Source of the DNA: Methylobacterium currus
Lineage (GTDB): Bacteria; Pseudomonadota; Alphaproteobacteria; Rhizobiales; Beijerinckiaceae
NCBI RefSeq assembly: GCF_003058325.1
Contig: NZ_CP028843.1
Coordinates: 6,119,001-6,183,000, forward strand
Reading direction: 5' to 3'
Length of the DNA: 64,000 nucleotides
The translations under genes and the position numbers were made by a program. Below the pieces are notes generated by a model that saw nothing but the letters and a program-made list of their open reading frames with translations, was not told the DNA's origin and made no database searches. Positions 45,377 to 54,945 of the stretch are shown here, piece after piece; positions within the stretch are counted from its first letter, which is position 1, and every line of letters starts with the position of its first letter.

Positions 45377-46695
45377 GGGACTGTCAGGAATTCCGTGTAG
45401 GGGCGGCGGGTTGAACATCAGGCCGCCATGGCCCGGGTGAAGCGCTCGCCGAAGATGACGGCGAACTGCGCCTTGGCCATGACCCACTCACGCGGGCCCA
45501 TCTTCCACGCCTTCTCGGAGCGGTTCAAGACCAGGTAGAGCAGCTTCAGCGCGGCCTCGTCGGTCGGGAAGTGGCCTCGGGCGCGCACGGCCCGGCGCAG
45601 CGTGGCGTTCAGGGCCTCGATGGCGTTCGTGGTGTAGAGGATCCGGCGCACCTCGCCGGGGAAGGCGTAGAACGGCACCACCTCGCTCCAGGCGCGCCGC
45701 CAGCTCTGGGCGATGGCCGGGTACTTCCGGCCCCACTCGCCCGCTTCGAAGGCGGACAGCGCCGCCTCGCCAGCGGCGGCATCGAGCGCGCGGTAGATGT
45801 CCTTCAGCGCGGCCGCCACGAGCTTGCGGTCCTTGTAGGAGACGAAGTCGAGACTGTGACGAAGCAGGTGGACGATGCAGGTCTGGACCAGCGCCTCGGG
45901 AAACACCGCCCGGATCGCGTCGGGGAAGCCCTTCAAGCCGTCGACCACCGCCAGGAGTACATCCTCGACGCCGCGGTTCCGGAGCTCGTTCATGACCCGC
46001 AACCAGAACTTGGCGCCCTCGTTCTGCTCCAGCCAGAGGCCGAGGATCTCCTTGGATCCGTCGGCGCGCACGCCGAGCGCGATGTGGACGGCCTTGTTGC
46101 GGACCACCCCCTCGTCACGCACCTTGATCCGCAGGGCATCGAAGAACACGATCGGGTAGACCGGCTCCAGCGGCCGGGCCTGCCAGACGGCGACCTCGTC
46201 GAGCACTGCGTCAGTCACCGCGCTGATCAGGTCGGGCGAGACCTCGATGCCGTACAGCTCGCGCAGGTGGGAGACGATCTCCCGGGTGCTCATGCCGCGG
46301 GCGTACATCGACACGATCTTGCCGTCGAAGCCGGGAAAGCGGCGCTGATAGCGGGCGATCAGCTGCGGATCGAACGTCGCCTGCCGGTCGCGCGGGATCG
46401 ACAGTTCGATCCGGCCCGTCTCGGTGGTCACGGTCTTGCGGCCGTAGCCGTTGCGCGTGTTGCCGGCGTCCTCTCCCGCCAGATGATGGTCCATCTCGGC
46501 GTTGAGGGCGCGCTCGGCCAAGGCCTTCTTCAGCTCGTCCAGCAGGCCGTCAGCCTCGAACGCCGACTTCGGATCAGCGCCGGCCAGCAGCTGGTCTAGG
46601 ATCGCGTCAGGGATGCGGGGCGCTTTGCGTCGTGCCATCGGGAACCTCCTTCGGGTCCACTATGGCCGCCCCCACACGAAATTCCCGACAGTCCC
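45377..46695 (-). mobile_element. IS256-family insertion sequence nested in istA
   Basis: 1,319-base element with 31-bp terminal inverted repeats starting GGGACTGTC (45377-45407 and 46665-46695, three mismatches). It is flanked by an exact 8-bp target duplication GCCGCTAC (45369-45376, 46696-46703). It contains one transposase gene on the minus strand. Confidence 0.95.
45418..46638 (-). CDS. IS256-family transposase
   Basis: A 406-residue mutator-type transposase, full length. The core has [20 protein letters not shown] (first catalytic D), [20 protein letters not shown] (second D), [19 protein letters not shown] (family CxxH region) and the C-terminal [20 protein letters not shown] (E). It starts inside the right terminal repeat region and ends near the left one. 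It seems intact and able to act. Confidence 0.95.
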   Translation of the reverse strand: MARRKAPRIPDAILDQLLAGADPKSAFEADGLLDELKKALAERALNAEMDHHLAGEDAGNTRNGYGRKTVTTETGRIELSIPRDRQATFDPQLIARYQRRFPGFDGKIVSMYARGMSTREIVSHLRELYGIEVSPDLISAVTDAVLDEVAVWQARPLEPVYPIVFFDALRIKVRDEGVVRNKAVHIALGVRADGSKEILGLWLEQNEGAKFWLRVMNELRNRGVEDVLLAVVDGLKGFPDAIRAVFPEALVQTCIVHLLRHSLDFVSYKDRKLVAAALKDIYRALDAAAGEAALSAFEAGEWGRKYPAIAQSWRRAWSEVVPFYAFPGEVRRILYTTNAIEALNATLRRAVRARGHFPTDEAALKLLYLVLNRSEKAWKMGPREWVMAKAQFAVIFGERFTRAMAA

Positions 46696-47884
46696 GCCGC
46701 TACGCCAAGACGTGGAAGCGCCAGCAGGCCAGCGTGACGGCTCCCGCCTTCGTGCCGCTCGCCTTCGCCCCGGGCGAGGCCTACCAGTTCGACTGGAGCC
46801 ACGAGATCGTCCTGATCGCCGGCGTCACCACGACGATCAAGGTCGCCCACGTCCGGCTCTGCCACTCGCGCATGCTGTTCGTGCGGGCCTATCCGCGCGA
46901 GAGCCAGGAGATGGTCTTCGACGCCCACGACCGGGCGTTCGCCTTCTTCCGCGGCACCTGCCAGCGGGGCATCTACGACAACATGAAGACCGCGGTCGAG
47001 ACGATCTTCGTCGGGCGCGAGCGCGCCTACAACCGCCGCTTCCTGCAGATGTGCTCGCACTACCTCGTCGAGCCCGTGGCCTGCACGCCGGCGTCAGGCT
47101 GGGAGAAGGGGCAGGTCGAGAACCAGGTCGGGCTGGTACGCGAGCGCCTGTTCACCCCGCGTGTCCGGGTGAGAAGCTACGACGAGCTCAACGCCCTGAT
47201 GCTCGACGGGGTCGTCGCCTACGCCAAGGCCCACCCGCATCCCGAGCAGCGCGACCTGACGATCTGGCAGGCCTTCGAAGCCGAACGGGGAGCCCTGGTC
47301 CCCTACGCCGGACGCTTCGATGGCTTCCACGCCGCGCCGGCGGCCGTGTCCTCGACCTGCCTGGTGCGCTTCGACAACAACAAGTACTCGGTCATGGCCT
47401 CGGCCATCGGTCGCCCGGTCGAGGTGCGCGCCTATGCCGAGCGCATCGAGATCCGCCAAGACGGGCGCGTCGTCGCCGAGCACCCGCGGGCCTTCGGCCG
47501 CGGCCAGACGGTGTTCGACCCCTGGCACTACGTCCCCGTGCTCGCCCGCAAGCCCGGCGCGTTGCGCAACGGCGCACCGTTCAAGGACTGGGTCCTGCCC
47601 GCCGCCCTCGAACGGATCCGCCGCAAGCTCACCGGCAGCGCCGACGGCGACCGCCAGATGGTCGAGATCCTCACCGCCGTGCTCGGCGACGGCCTCTCCG
47701 CGGTCGAAGCGGCCTGCGCCGAGGCACTGCGCGAGGGCGTGCACTCGGCCGACGTGGTGCTCAACATCCTGGCCCGCCAGCGGGAGCCGCCCGCGCCCGT
47801 CTCGCTGCTGACGCCCGAGAGCCTGCGGCTGCGCCACGAGCCGGTCGCCGACTGTGCCCGCTACGACAGTCTGAGGAGAGCCCC

Positions 47885-48619
47885 ATGATGGAACGTCAGC
47901 AGATCCTCGCCACCATGGGCGAGCTGAAGCTGTTCGGGATGAAGGCGGCCTACGACGAGATCATCAAGGTCGCCCTCAAGCGCAGCCACGAACCGCAGCA
48001 GATCGTCGGCGACCTGTTGCAGGCCGAGATCAGCGAGAAGCAGGCGCGCTCGATCCGCTACCAGATGACGATTGCCAAGCTGCCCCTGGCCAAGGACCTC
48101 GCCGAGTTCGCCTTTGCCGGGACGCCGATCAACGAGGGTCTGGTGCGCGACCTCTGCGGCGGCGAGTTCCTGGCCCACCAGCGCAACGTCGTGCTGGTGG
48201 GCGGCACCGGCACGGGAAAGACGCACCTGGCCATCGCGCTCGCCCGGTCGTGCATCCGGGACGGGGCGCGGGCCCGGTTCTACACCGTGGTCGACCTCGT
48301 CAACCGGCTCGAGGCCGAGGCGCGAGCCGGCCGGCAGGGCCGCATCGCCGACCACCTCGCCCGGCTCGACCTAGTGGTGCTGGACGAGCTCGGCTACCTG
48401 CCGTTCGCGCAGTCGGGCGGTCAGCTGCTGTTCCACCTGATCAGCCGGCTCTACGAGACGACCTCGATCGTGGTGACGACCAACCTGGCGTTCGGGGAGT
48501 GGCCGAGCGTGTTTGCCGGCGACGCCAAGATGACGACGGCACTGCTCGATCGGCTGACCCACCACTGCGAGATCGTCGAAACCGGCAACGAGAGCTGGCG
48601 CTTCAAGAACCGGGCGTGA
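47885..48619 (+). CDS. istB: IstB AAA+ transposition helper (IS21)
   Basis: A 244-residue DnaC-like ATPase that activates IstA. Walker A is [15 protein letters not shown]; Walker B is [12 protein letters not shown]; the sensor region follows ([14 protein letters not shown]). Translationally coupled to istA by ATGA overlap. It is intact although its partner istA is disrupted. Confidence 0.95.
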   Translation: MMERQQILATMGELKLFGMKAAYDEIIKVALKRSHEPQQIVGDLLQAEISEKQARSIRYQMTIAKLPLAKDLAEFAFAGTPINEGLVRDLCGGEFLAHQRNVVLVGGTGTGKTHLAIALARSCIRDGARARFYTVVDLVNRLEAEARAGRQGRIADHLARLDLVVLDELGYLPFAQSGGQLLFHLISRLYETTSIVVTTNLAFGEWPSVFAGDAKMTTALLDRLTHHCEIVETGNESWRFKNRA

Positions 48620-48647
48620 GGGCGGCCTGCGCGCAGCTCATCCTGGA

Positions 48648-48702
48648 CCCCTGCTCAGCCCGGCTGCGCCACCCCGACCCGCTTCGCCGGGCTGAGCAGG
48701 GG
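48648..48702 (+). terminator. Hairpin after istB
   Basis: CCCCTGCTCAGCCCGG (48648-48663) pairs perfectly with 48687-48702 across a 23-base loop, just after the istB stop. No T-run follows; a likely end-of-element terminator. Confidence 0.5.
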
Positions 48703-48767
48703 CGTCGCGCCACGCGCAACAAAGGGTCCCGATTGGACGCCGATCAGGGGTCCCGTTCCGATGCCGT

Positions 48768-49163
48768 TTGACAGCCTTCGCGGCGTTGACCGCGATCTTC
48801 GCCAAGGTCGGCATCGAGAACGTCAATTCCGACTTCGCTACCTTCATCCGCACGGTCGTCATACTCTGCGCCCTCGGCGCCATCCTGGTCGGCACGGGCC
48901 AGTGGGTACCGGTCGGGTCGGTCTCGGCCAGGACCTACGTGTTCCTGGTGCTCTCGGGCCTCGCCACCGGCGGCTCATGGATCTGCTACTTCCGCGCCCT
49001 CAAGCTCGGCGAGGCCAGCCGCGTGGCCCCGGTCGACAAGCTCAGCGTCGTGCTGGTGGCCGTCTTCGGGGTTGTCTTCCTCGGCGAACGTCTATCTCCG
49101 CCGAATTGGCTCGGCGTCGCCCTCATCGCCGCCGGGGCCGTGCTCGTCGCCTATCTAGGATGA
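48768..49163 (+). pseudogene. EamA-type membrane transporter, 5' end cut by IS21
   Basis: An open frame of 131 codons for a single-domain EamA transporter with about five membrane segments (FAALTAIFAKVGIENVNSDF; FLVLSGLATGGSWICYFRAL; VLVAVFGVVFLGERLSPP). The family's first residues are missing and the only start is a TTG within the IS21 end sequence. The gene was probably truncated by about ten residues; it might still make a product. The two-component system follows after 67 bases. Confidence 0.65.
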
Positions 49164-49230
49164 AGCCGGCGGGAAGGGATGCGTCGCGGCGCAGTCCAGG
49201 GCGAGGGCTCGAAACCGGACGGACCGACCG

Positions 49231-49890
49231 ATGCGCGTGCTGTTGATCGAGGACGACCGGATGATCGGCGAAGGGCTGTCGAACGGCCTCTCGGCCGAGG
49301 GCTATTCCGTCGATTGGGTCCGCGACGGCGGCGAGGCCGAGACGGCCCTGCTCAACGGCGGCCACGCGCTCGCGCTGCTCGACCTCGGCCTGCCGGGCGG
49401 GGACGGACTTCGGGTGCTTCGATCCGCCCGGGCGGCCGGGATCGACACGTCGGTGCTCATCATCACGGCGCGGGACGGCCTCGAAAGCCGCGTCGCAGGC
49501 CTCGACCTCGGGGCGGACGATTACCTGGTCAAGCCGTTCGAGTTGCGCGAGCTGCTCGCCCGGATGCGGGCCATCCTGCGCCGTCGGGCCGGGCAGGCGA
49601 GCGCGCGGCTCGTGGCCGCCGAGACCGAACTCGACACGGAAAGCCACGTCCTGTCCCACGCCGGGACCGTCGCGGTCCTGTCGGCGCGCGAATACGCCCT
49701 CATGCACGCCCTGATGGAGCGACCGGGGCGCATCCTCTCTCGTGCGCAGATCGAGGAACGCATCTACGGGTGGGGCGAGGAGGTCGAGAGCAACGCGGTG
49801 GACGCCTTGATCCTTACGGTCCGCCGCAAGGTCGGCAAGGGCGTGATCCTCAACGTCCGCGGCGCAGGCTGGATGGTGCCCAAGCCATGA
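49231..49890 (+). CDS. OmpR-family response regulator
   Basis: A 219-residue two-component regulator. The receiver domain has the acidic pocket (LLIEDDRM), phospho-acceptor Asp in LLDLGLPGGDG and Lys in YLVKPFEL; the C-terminal winged helix ends VRRKVGKGVILNVRGAGWMV. It is coupled by ATGA to the histidine kinase and followed by three COG4705 genes, its probable targets. It is close to QseB/TctD-type regulators; the signal is unknown. Confidence 0.93.
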   Translation: MRVLLIEDDRMIGEGLSNGLSAEGYSVDWVRDGGEAETALLNGGHALALLDLGLPGGDGLRVLRSARAAGIDTSVLIITARDGLESRVAGLDLGADDYLVKPFELRELLARMRAILRRRAGQASARLVAAETELDTESHVLSHAGTVAVLSAREYALMHALMERPGRILSRAQIEERIYGWGEEVESNAVDALILTVRRKVGKGVILNVRGAGWMVPKP

Positions 49891-51182
49891 GGGCCGCCTC
49901 CCTGCGCCGCACGACGCTCGGCTGGATGACCGCCCTGCTTGCCGGAATCGGCTTGGCCGCGATGGTCGCGGCTTATGCCCTCGCGCGGATCGAGGCGGCC
50001 GATTTCCTCGACGGGCAGTTGCGGCAAGTCGCCCTCAACGCCGGTCCCGGGCTAACGGACGCGGACGCGCCGCCCGCCGCCGACCAGGACCCGGAGGACC
50101 AACTCGCCGTCACCATCTGGAAGGACGGGCAGGTCCTGCGCGACGACCGCGGCGTCGACGTCCGCCACCCCGGCCGCACGGGATACGCGAACGTCGTCAT
50201 GGGCGGCGAGCTCTGGCGCACCTACACGACCGCCAACGGCACAACGACGGTCCGGGTCGCCCAGCGCGACGTCGTGAGGGCGGAGTTCGCACGCAATGCG
50301 GCGCTCGGTGCCGTGGCCCCCCTGCTGCTCCTCGTCCCGCTGTCTTGGATCGTCGTCGGCTGGGCGATGAACCGGGCGCTCGGGCGGCTCGACGGCTTGG
50401 TGCATGACCTCGCCGGGCGCGGTGCCGCCGCCCAAGGCCCCCTGCCGACCCGCGGCGTGCCGACGGAGGTGGCGCCTCTCGTCGAGGCCATGAACGGGCT
50501 CATCCTGCGTCTACAAGCCGCTCTCGCCGCCCAGAAGCGGTTCGTCGCCGACGCCGCGCACGAACTGCGTACGCCGCTCGCCGCGATGCAGATCCAACTC
50601 GACTCCCTCGGCGGGCTGGCCGGTGGCGGGAGCTATGAGCGGCGTATGGCGCTGGCGGACGGCCTCCGGAGGGTGAACCGGCTGGTGGATCAACTACTCC
50701 GTCTCGCCCGGCTCGACGACGGTGCCGAAGCCCGTCCTGCATCCGTCGACCTCGGCCAGCTGCTGCTCGATTGCGTCGCCGACCACGTCGAGGTCGCCCA
50801 GCGCAAGGACATCGACCTGGGCGTGCATATCGAGACACCCGCGACGCTTCACGCGTCGGAGGACGAAGTCCGCGTCCTGTTCGCCAACCTGGTCGACAAC
50901 GCCCTGCGCTACACGCCGTCGGGAGGCCAGGTCGACGTCCGTCTGCTGAACCGGGACGGTGCGTGCGTCGTCACGGTTCGGGACACCGGCTGCGGGCTGC
51001 CGCCGGGAAGCGAGGGCCGCCTGTTCGAGCGCTTCTTCCGGGCCGCGCCACCGGATGTCGAAGGCACGGGGCTCGGGCTCGCCATCGCCCGCCGCATCGC
51101 GGAGCGCAATGATCTCGGCCTGACGGTTGAAAACCGACGTGGCGGGCAGGGAACCCTCGCAACCGTCAGGCTGCCGGCCTGA
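49887..51182 (+). CDS. Sensor histidine kinase
   Basis: A 431-residue kinase with two membrane segments (near residues 12-34 and 140-163) enclosing a periplasmic sensor of about 100 residues. Then come the H-box (FVADAAHELRTPLAAMQ), N-box (VLFANLVDNALRYTP), G1 (VRDTGCGLPPG) and G2 (GTGLGLAIARRIAER). The periplasmic part is acidic and has no recognised domain. Start overlaps the regulator stop. Confidence 0.93.
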   Translation: MRAASLRRTTLGWMTALLAGIGLAAMVAAYALARIEAADFLDGQLRQVALNAGPGLTDADAPPAADQDPEDQLAVTIWKDGQVLRDDRGVDVRHPGRTGYANVVMGGELWRTYTTANGTTTVRVAQRDVVRAEFARNAALGAVAPLLLLVPLSWIVVGWAMNRALGRLDGLVHDLAGRGAAAQGPLPTRGVPTEVAPLVEAMNGLILRLQAALAAQKRFVADAAHELRTPLAAMQIQLDSLGGLAGGGSYERRMALADGLRRVNRLVDQLLRLARLDDGAEARPASVDLGQLLLDCVADHVEVAQRKDIDLGVHIETPATLHASEDEVRVLFANLVDNALRYTPSGGQVDVRLLNRDGACVVTVRDTGCGLPPGSEGRLFERFFRAAPPDVEGTGLGLAIARRIAERNDLGLTVENRRGGQGTLATVRLPA

Positions 51183-51274
51183 GGCCGAGCCCGCGGCTCC
51201 TCCGGACGAAGCTCATTCTGCCCTCATTCTGGCGCGCTATCACCGTGCCCGACCATGACGGACGGGAGACGGGG

Positions 51275-52051
51275 ATGAGCGAGATCCAGCGCCAGGCCTT
51301 GAACAAGGTACCGGAGGTCACCGCGGCCTTCTGGGTCATCAAGATTCTCTCCACGACCGTCGGCGAGACCGGCGCTGACTACCTCGCGGTGAACGTCGGC
51401 CTGGGTGCCGCCGTTACCGCCACCATCACGGCCGGCCTCCTCGCGGCCGTCCTCGCCCTGCAGGTGCGCGAGCGGCGCTACGTGCCCTGGACCTATTGGT
51501 CGACCGTCGTCCTCGTCAGCGTGGTCGGCACGCAGGTCACCGACATCCTGACCGACAAGCTCGGCGTGAGCCTCTTCGTCAGCACCGGCGTGTTCGCGGC
51601 CGCCCTCGCCGCCGTGTTCGCCCTATGGTACGCGACCGAGCGGACGCTCTCGATCCACGCCATCGTGACCCGGCGCCGCGAGGCGTTCTACTGGCTCGCC
51701 ATACTCCTGACCTTCGCGCTCGGCACAGCCGCGGGCGACCTGGCCACGGAGGCGCTGGGGCTCGGCTTCAATCTCGGCGTCGTCATCTTCGGCACGATCC
51801 TGGCCGCCCTCGCCCTCGCCTGGCGCCTCGGCGCGAACCCGGTGACGACCTTCTGGCTCGCCTACATCGTCACGCGCCCCCTTGGCGCATCGCTGGGCGA
51901 TCTGCTGTCGCAGGCACGGGAATACGGCGGCCTCGGGTTCGGCACGGCCTCCACCAGCCTCGCCTTCTTCGCCGTCATCGTCGCCCTGGTTACGTCCCTG
52001 AGCCTTGTCTCCGGCCGCCCTGGCGAGCCGGCCGGACAGCGGCGGGCCTGA
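51275..52051 (+). CDS. COG4705 membrane protein, paralog 1
   Basis: A 258-residue inner-membrane protein with about eight hydrophobic segments. It begins [20 protein letters not shown] then GETGADYL, and a similar motif returns in the second half ([20 protein letters not shown]), so the protein looks internally duplicated. COG4705 is an uncharacterised membrane family. It has ten-odd tail residues rich in Gly/Pro. It lies 92 bases after the kinase gene and is the most divergent of the three paralogs here. Confidence 0.85.
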   Translation: MSEIQRQALNKVPEVTAAFWVIKILSTTVGETGADYLAVNVGLGAAVTATITAGLLAAVLALQVRERRYVPWTYWSTVVLVSVVGTQVTDILTDKLGVSLFVSTGVFAAALAAVFALWYATERTLSIHAIVTRRREAFYWLAILLTFALGTAAGDLATEALGLGFNLGVVIFGTILAALALAWRLGANPVTTFWLAYIVTRPLGASLGDLLSQAREYGGLGFGTASTSLAFFAVIVALVTSLSLVSGRPGEPAGQRRA

Positions 52052-52119
52052 CCGTCCGCCGCCTCCCGCATCGCCATCCTCCAGTCCTTCCAACGCCGCA
52101 CGACACGGAGCGAACGACC

Positions 52120-52527
52120 ATGCGAAACATCCTCCTCGCCGCCATCGCCGCGACGGTCATCGGTGCCACGGCCGCCCCCCTGGGCCTGCTGGCGATGCAG
52201 GACGCCGCCGTCGGAGCGACGCCCGAGGCGATGGCGGCCTCGAAGCTAGGCGACCTCTCCAAGTTCCGGACCATCGTCGTCGACGTGAAGACGATGACCG
52301 ACCGGGGCGACCTCGCCGCCGCCAAGACCCGCATCAAGGACCTGGAATTGTCCTGGGACGCGTCCGAGGCCGGCCTGAAGCCGCGAGCCGCCGCCGACTG
52401 GCACGTCGTGGACAAGGCCATCGACCGCGCCCTCGACGCGCTGCGGGCGTCGAACCCCGATCCGGCCGCCTGCCGTCGCGCGGTCGACGACCTGCTCGCC
52501 ATCATCGACCAGACCCACACCGCGTGA
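52120..52527 (+). CDS. Small secreted protein between COG4705 genes
   Basis: A 135-residue protein with a signal peptide ([20 protein letters not shown]) and a helical mature domain ([40 protein letters not shown]). No Cys or His clusters and no family I can name. Its position inside the COG4705 cluster suggests a periplasmic partner of those membrane proteins. ATG 52120 follows GGAG. Confidence 0.75.
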   Translation: MRNILLAAIAATVIGATAAPLGLLAMQDAAVGATPEAMAASKLGDLSKFRTIVVDVKTMTDRGDLAAAKTRIKDLELSWDASEAGLKPRAAADWHVVDKAIDRALDALRASNPDPAACRRAVDDLLAIIDQTHTA

Positions 52528-52556
52528 GCCAGCCCTCGCTTTCCCACGGCAGCCCG

Positions 52557-53339
52557 ATGCAACCGACCGAGCGACCCGGACACGTCGAACCCGCCAAGGT
52601 GCCAGAAGCCACCGCCGGGTTCTGGGCCATCAAGATCGTGGCCACGACCCTGGGCGAGGTCGGCGGCAACGCCGTCACGTTGACGCTCGGCCTCGGCTAT
52701 CTCGCCGGCACGGCGATCTTCGGAGCCGCCCTGGCGGTGCTGCTCGCCGCACAGGTCCGGGCGGACCGCTTCCAGCCGCTCCTGTACTGGGCCGTGGTCA
52801 CCGCGACGACGCTCGCAGGCACGACCCTCGCCGACTTCTGCGACCGGTCCCTCGGCATCGGCTACGCGGGCGGGTCCCTGGTGTTGCTCGGATCGGTCGT
52901 CGCGACCCTGATCCTGTGGAAGCGCACGCTCGGCACGGTCGCCGTCGAGACGGTGCGATCCCCGCAGGCCGAAGGTTTCTACTGGGCCACGGTCATGTTC
53001 TCCCAGACGCTCGGCACCGCGTTGGGCGACTGGATGGCTGACAGCAGCGGGCTCGGGTACAACGGGAGCGCGCTCCTCATCCTCGTCGCGCTGGCCGTGG
53101 TCACGGCCCTCTACCTGCGAACGCGCGTTTCCAGGCCGATACTGTTCTGGACGGCGTTCGTCCTGACGCGGCCGCTCGGCGCCACCCTCGCCAATTCGCT
53201 CGACAAGCCCGCTGCATCGGGCGGCCTGGGCACCGACGACATCACGATCTCCGGCGTGCTCGCGCTCGCCATGGTGGCGCTCGTGCTCCTCGTACCGCAG
53301 CGGGCCGGTCGCCATGCGGTCGGGTCCGATGCCGCTTGA
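52557..53339 (+). CDS. COG4705 membrane protein, paralog 2
   Basis: A 260-residue relative of the flanking proteins: VPEATAGFWAIKIVATTLGE, then VGGNAVTLTLGLGYLAGT; second half EGFYWATVMFSQTLGTALGD then WMADSSGLGYNG. It shows the same two-fold repeat of an E/LGTxxGD...GLGY motif. It is 29 bases after the secreted gene. Function unknown; clearly closer to paralog 3 than to paralog 1. Confidence 0.85.
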   Translation: MQPTERPGHVEPAKVPEATAGFWAIKIVATTLGEVGGNAVTLTLGLGYLAGTAIFGAALAVLLAAQVRADRFQPLLYWAVVTATTLAGTTLADFCDRSLGIGYAGGSLVLLGSVVATLILWKRTLGTVAVETVRSPQAEGFYWATVMFSQTLGTALGDWMADSSGLGYNGSALLILVALAVVTALYLRTRVSRPILFWTAFVLTRPLGATLANSLDKPAASGGLGTDDITISGVLALAMVALVLLVPQRAGRHAVGSDAA

Positions 53340-53369
53340 GGCCCACCTCCAGCCCAAGGATCCAACCCG

Positions 53370-54149
53370 ATGAACGACGTCCGTGAACGCGCCTTAAGCA
53401 AGGTACCCGAGGTCACGCTCGGCTTCTGGGTCATCAAGATCCTGGCCACCACGCTCGGCGAGACCGGCGGCGACACCGTCACCATGACCCTCGCCTGGGG
53501 TTACCTCGCCGGAACCGTCCTATTCGCCCTGGTGCTGGTCGGCCTCGTGGTCGCACAGGTCATGGCGAAGCGGTTCCACCCAGTCCTGTACTGGTCCACG
53601 ATCGTCGCCTCGACCACCTTCGGTACGACGATGGCGGACTTCGCCGACCGGTCGCTCGGCATCGGATACACCGGCGGGTCGACCCTGCTCCTCGCCTGCC
53701 TCGCGGCCGTGCTCGGGCTTTGGTACGCGACCGAGGGCACCGTGTCGGTGGACACTGTTTCGACCCCGCGGGTCAAAGCGTTCTATTGGGGGGCGATCAC
53801 CTTCTCGCAGACGTTGGGCACCGCGCTCGGCGACTGGCTCGCAGACACCGGCGGCCTCGGCTACGAGGGCGGCGCCCTCGTCTTCGCGGCGGCGCTCGCG
53901 GTCGTCATCGCCCTGTACTACCGAACCTCGGTTTCGCGCGTCACGCTCTTCTGGGCGGCGTTCATCCTGACCCGCCCGCTCGGGGCCACGGTGGGCGATT
54001 TCCTTGACAAGCCGGTCGCCAACGGCGGGCTGAACTTGAGCCGGCCGCTCGCTTCCGCCGTGATCGCGGCCTTCATCGTGGCGCTCATCGTCCTGCTACC
54101 GCAACGGGCCGGTCGGCACCCGGGAGAGGGCGTACAGGCGTCTCAATGA
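53370..54149 (+). CDS. COG4705 membrane protein, paralog 3
   Basis: A 259-residue protein very similar to paralog 2 (KVPEVTLGFWVIKILATTLG; AFYWGAITFSQTLGTALGDW; LFWAAFILTRPLGATVGDFL). It ends just before the decayed TnpB gene. The three paralogs plus the secreted protein form one operon after the two-component system. I infer gene amplification within a signal-controlled membrane function. Confidence 0.85.
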   Translation: MNDVRERALSKVPEVTLGFWVIKILATTLGETGGDTVTMTLAWGYLAGTVLFALVLVGLVVAQVMAKRFHPVLYWSTIVASTTFGTTMADFADRSLGIGYTGGSTLLLACLAAVLGLWYATEGTVSVDTVSTPRVKAFYWGAITFSQTLGTALGDWLADTGGLGYEGGALVFAAALAVVIALYYRTSVSRVTLFWAAFILTRPLGATVGDFLDKPVANGGLNLSRPLASAVIAAFIVALIVLLPQRAGRHPGEGVQASQ

Positions 54150-54165
54150 CCCGGAAATTTCGGTC

Positions 54166-54945
54166 ATTCGTCATTCGGGGTTGATGACCCCTCCTAACGT
54201 TCTCCAGCGCTGCCCTCAGGCGGCGAGGAGCGTCCCGGCACGACGCACGGCCCGACGGCCCACGTCGGCGTCCCCGAGGGGCTGACCCCCCCTCGCTTGC
54301 GGCCTTGACCGCAAGACCTCGGTCCCGGATCACCCCGGCCGAGTTCACGTCGCGGTGCTCGTCCAGCCCGCACGGGCAGACGTGCCGGCGCAGCGACAGC
54401 GGCTTCGCCGCCACCGCCTTGCACCGCCGGCACTCCTGCGACGAATTCCGAGCATCGACGCAGACCAACTCGCCACCGGCCCTGGCAGCCTTGTAGCGGA
54501 CGAACTGCACGAGCTTGCCCCATCCCGCGTCCAGGATGGACCTGTTCAACCCCCTCTTCTGTGCGACGTTCGTCCCCGGCTCCTCGACCGTTCCCGCGGC
54601 CGAGCGAGTCATGTTCCGGATGCGCAAGTCCTCCAGCACGACGAGCGGGTGCTCGCGCGCCAGCCGCGCCGAGATGCGGTGGAGATGCTGGTCGCGGGTG
54701 TTGGCCACGGCGCGAAGCTGCCGCGCCAGCCGCGCCTTGACCTGCGCCGCCGGTTCGACCCCTTGCGGCAGCGTGCCAGCGCCCGGCGGGAGACGCGGAT
54801 CTCGCGCTCGCGCCGCGAGGCGGGACGGACGTTCGGGATGCGCTCGCCGGTGGACAGCGTCAGCAGCGCCTCCACGCCCAGGTCGCCGCCCACCGCCTCT
54901 CCGACGGGCGGCGTGATCACCACGACCTCGGTCGTCTCGACGGTG
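54166..54945 (-). pseudogene. tnpB: Decayed TnpB (IS200/IS605 family), 5' truncated and frameshifted
   Basis: On the minus strand one frame reads GGDLGVEALLTLSTGERIPN, the first RuvC motif of TnpB. A frame change near 54770 continues with LVVLEDLRIRNMTRSAAG (second RuvC motif) and the zinc finger SSQECRRCKAVAAKPLSL then HVCPCGLDEHRDVNSAG (third RuvC region). The 5' part before the first motif is missing where the plus-strand relic begins. It cannot make an intact nuclease. Ends are approximate. Confidence 0.75.

Larger units (their letters stand above)
45062..47888 (+). pseudogene. istA: IstA transposase interrupted by an IS256-family element
   Basis: The N-terminal part (45062-45376) has the helix-turn-helix PIKQICRELKLSRKVVRKVI. 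The rest (46704-47888) has the DDE core from [20 protein letters not shown] through [16 protein letters not shown] to [12 protein letters not shown]. Removing 45377-46695 and one copy of the 8-bp duplication restores an open frame ([17 protein letters not shown]). The gene is therefore disrupted only by the insertion. ATG 45062 is close to GGAGG; a GTG at 45071 may be the true start. The stop overlaps the istB start (ATGA). Confidence 0.9.
44947..48773 (+). mobile_element. IS21-family element carrying a nested IS256-family element
   Basis: Left end TGTGATTAGG, right end TTTGACA, as in the 3421-3954 element. Inside both ends lies TGATCGGCGTCCAA, then A or T, then CGGGACCC (44984-45006 and 48724-48746). 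istA is split by an IS256 element, istB is intact. No target duplication is seen (flanks ATCGCGGA and GCCTTCGC), and both neighbouring genes (merR, EamA) are cut, suggesting a deletion or recombination after insertion. Confidence 0.8.

Noticed and set aside
44984..48746. IS21 boundaries at TGATCGG...CGATCA with a GGGG target duplication
   Set aside because: Comparison with the 3421-3954 element, whose 8-bp duplication is exact, shows these are internal repeats; the outer TGTGA/TTTGACA ends fit better. GGGG on both sides is probably chance.
51968..51993. GTAACC-N16-CGAA match on the minus strand
   Set aside because: It is antisense inside a COG4705 gene with no gene starting downstream; a chance match of this type is expected about once in a window of this size.
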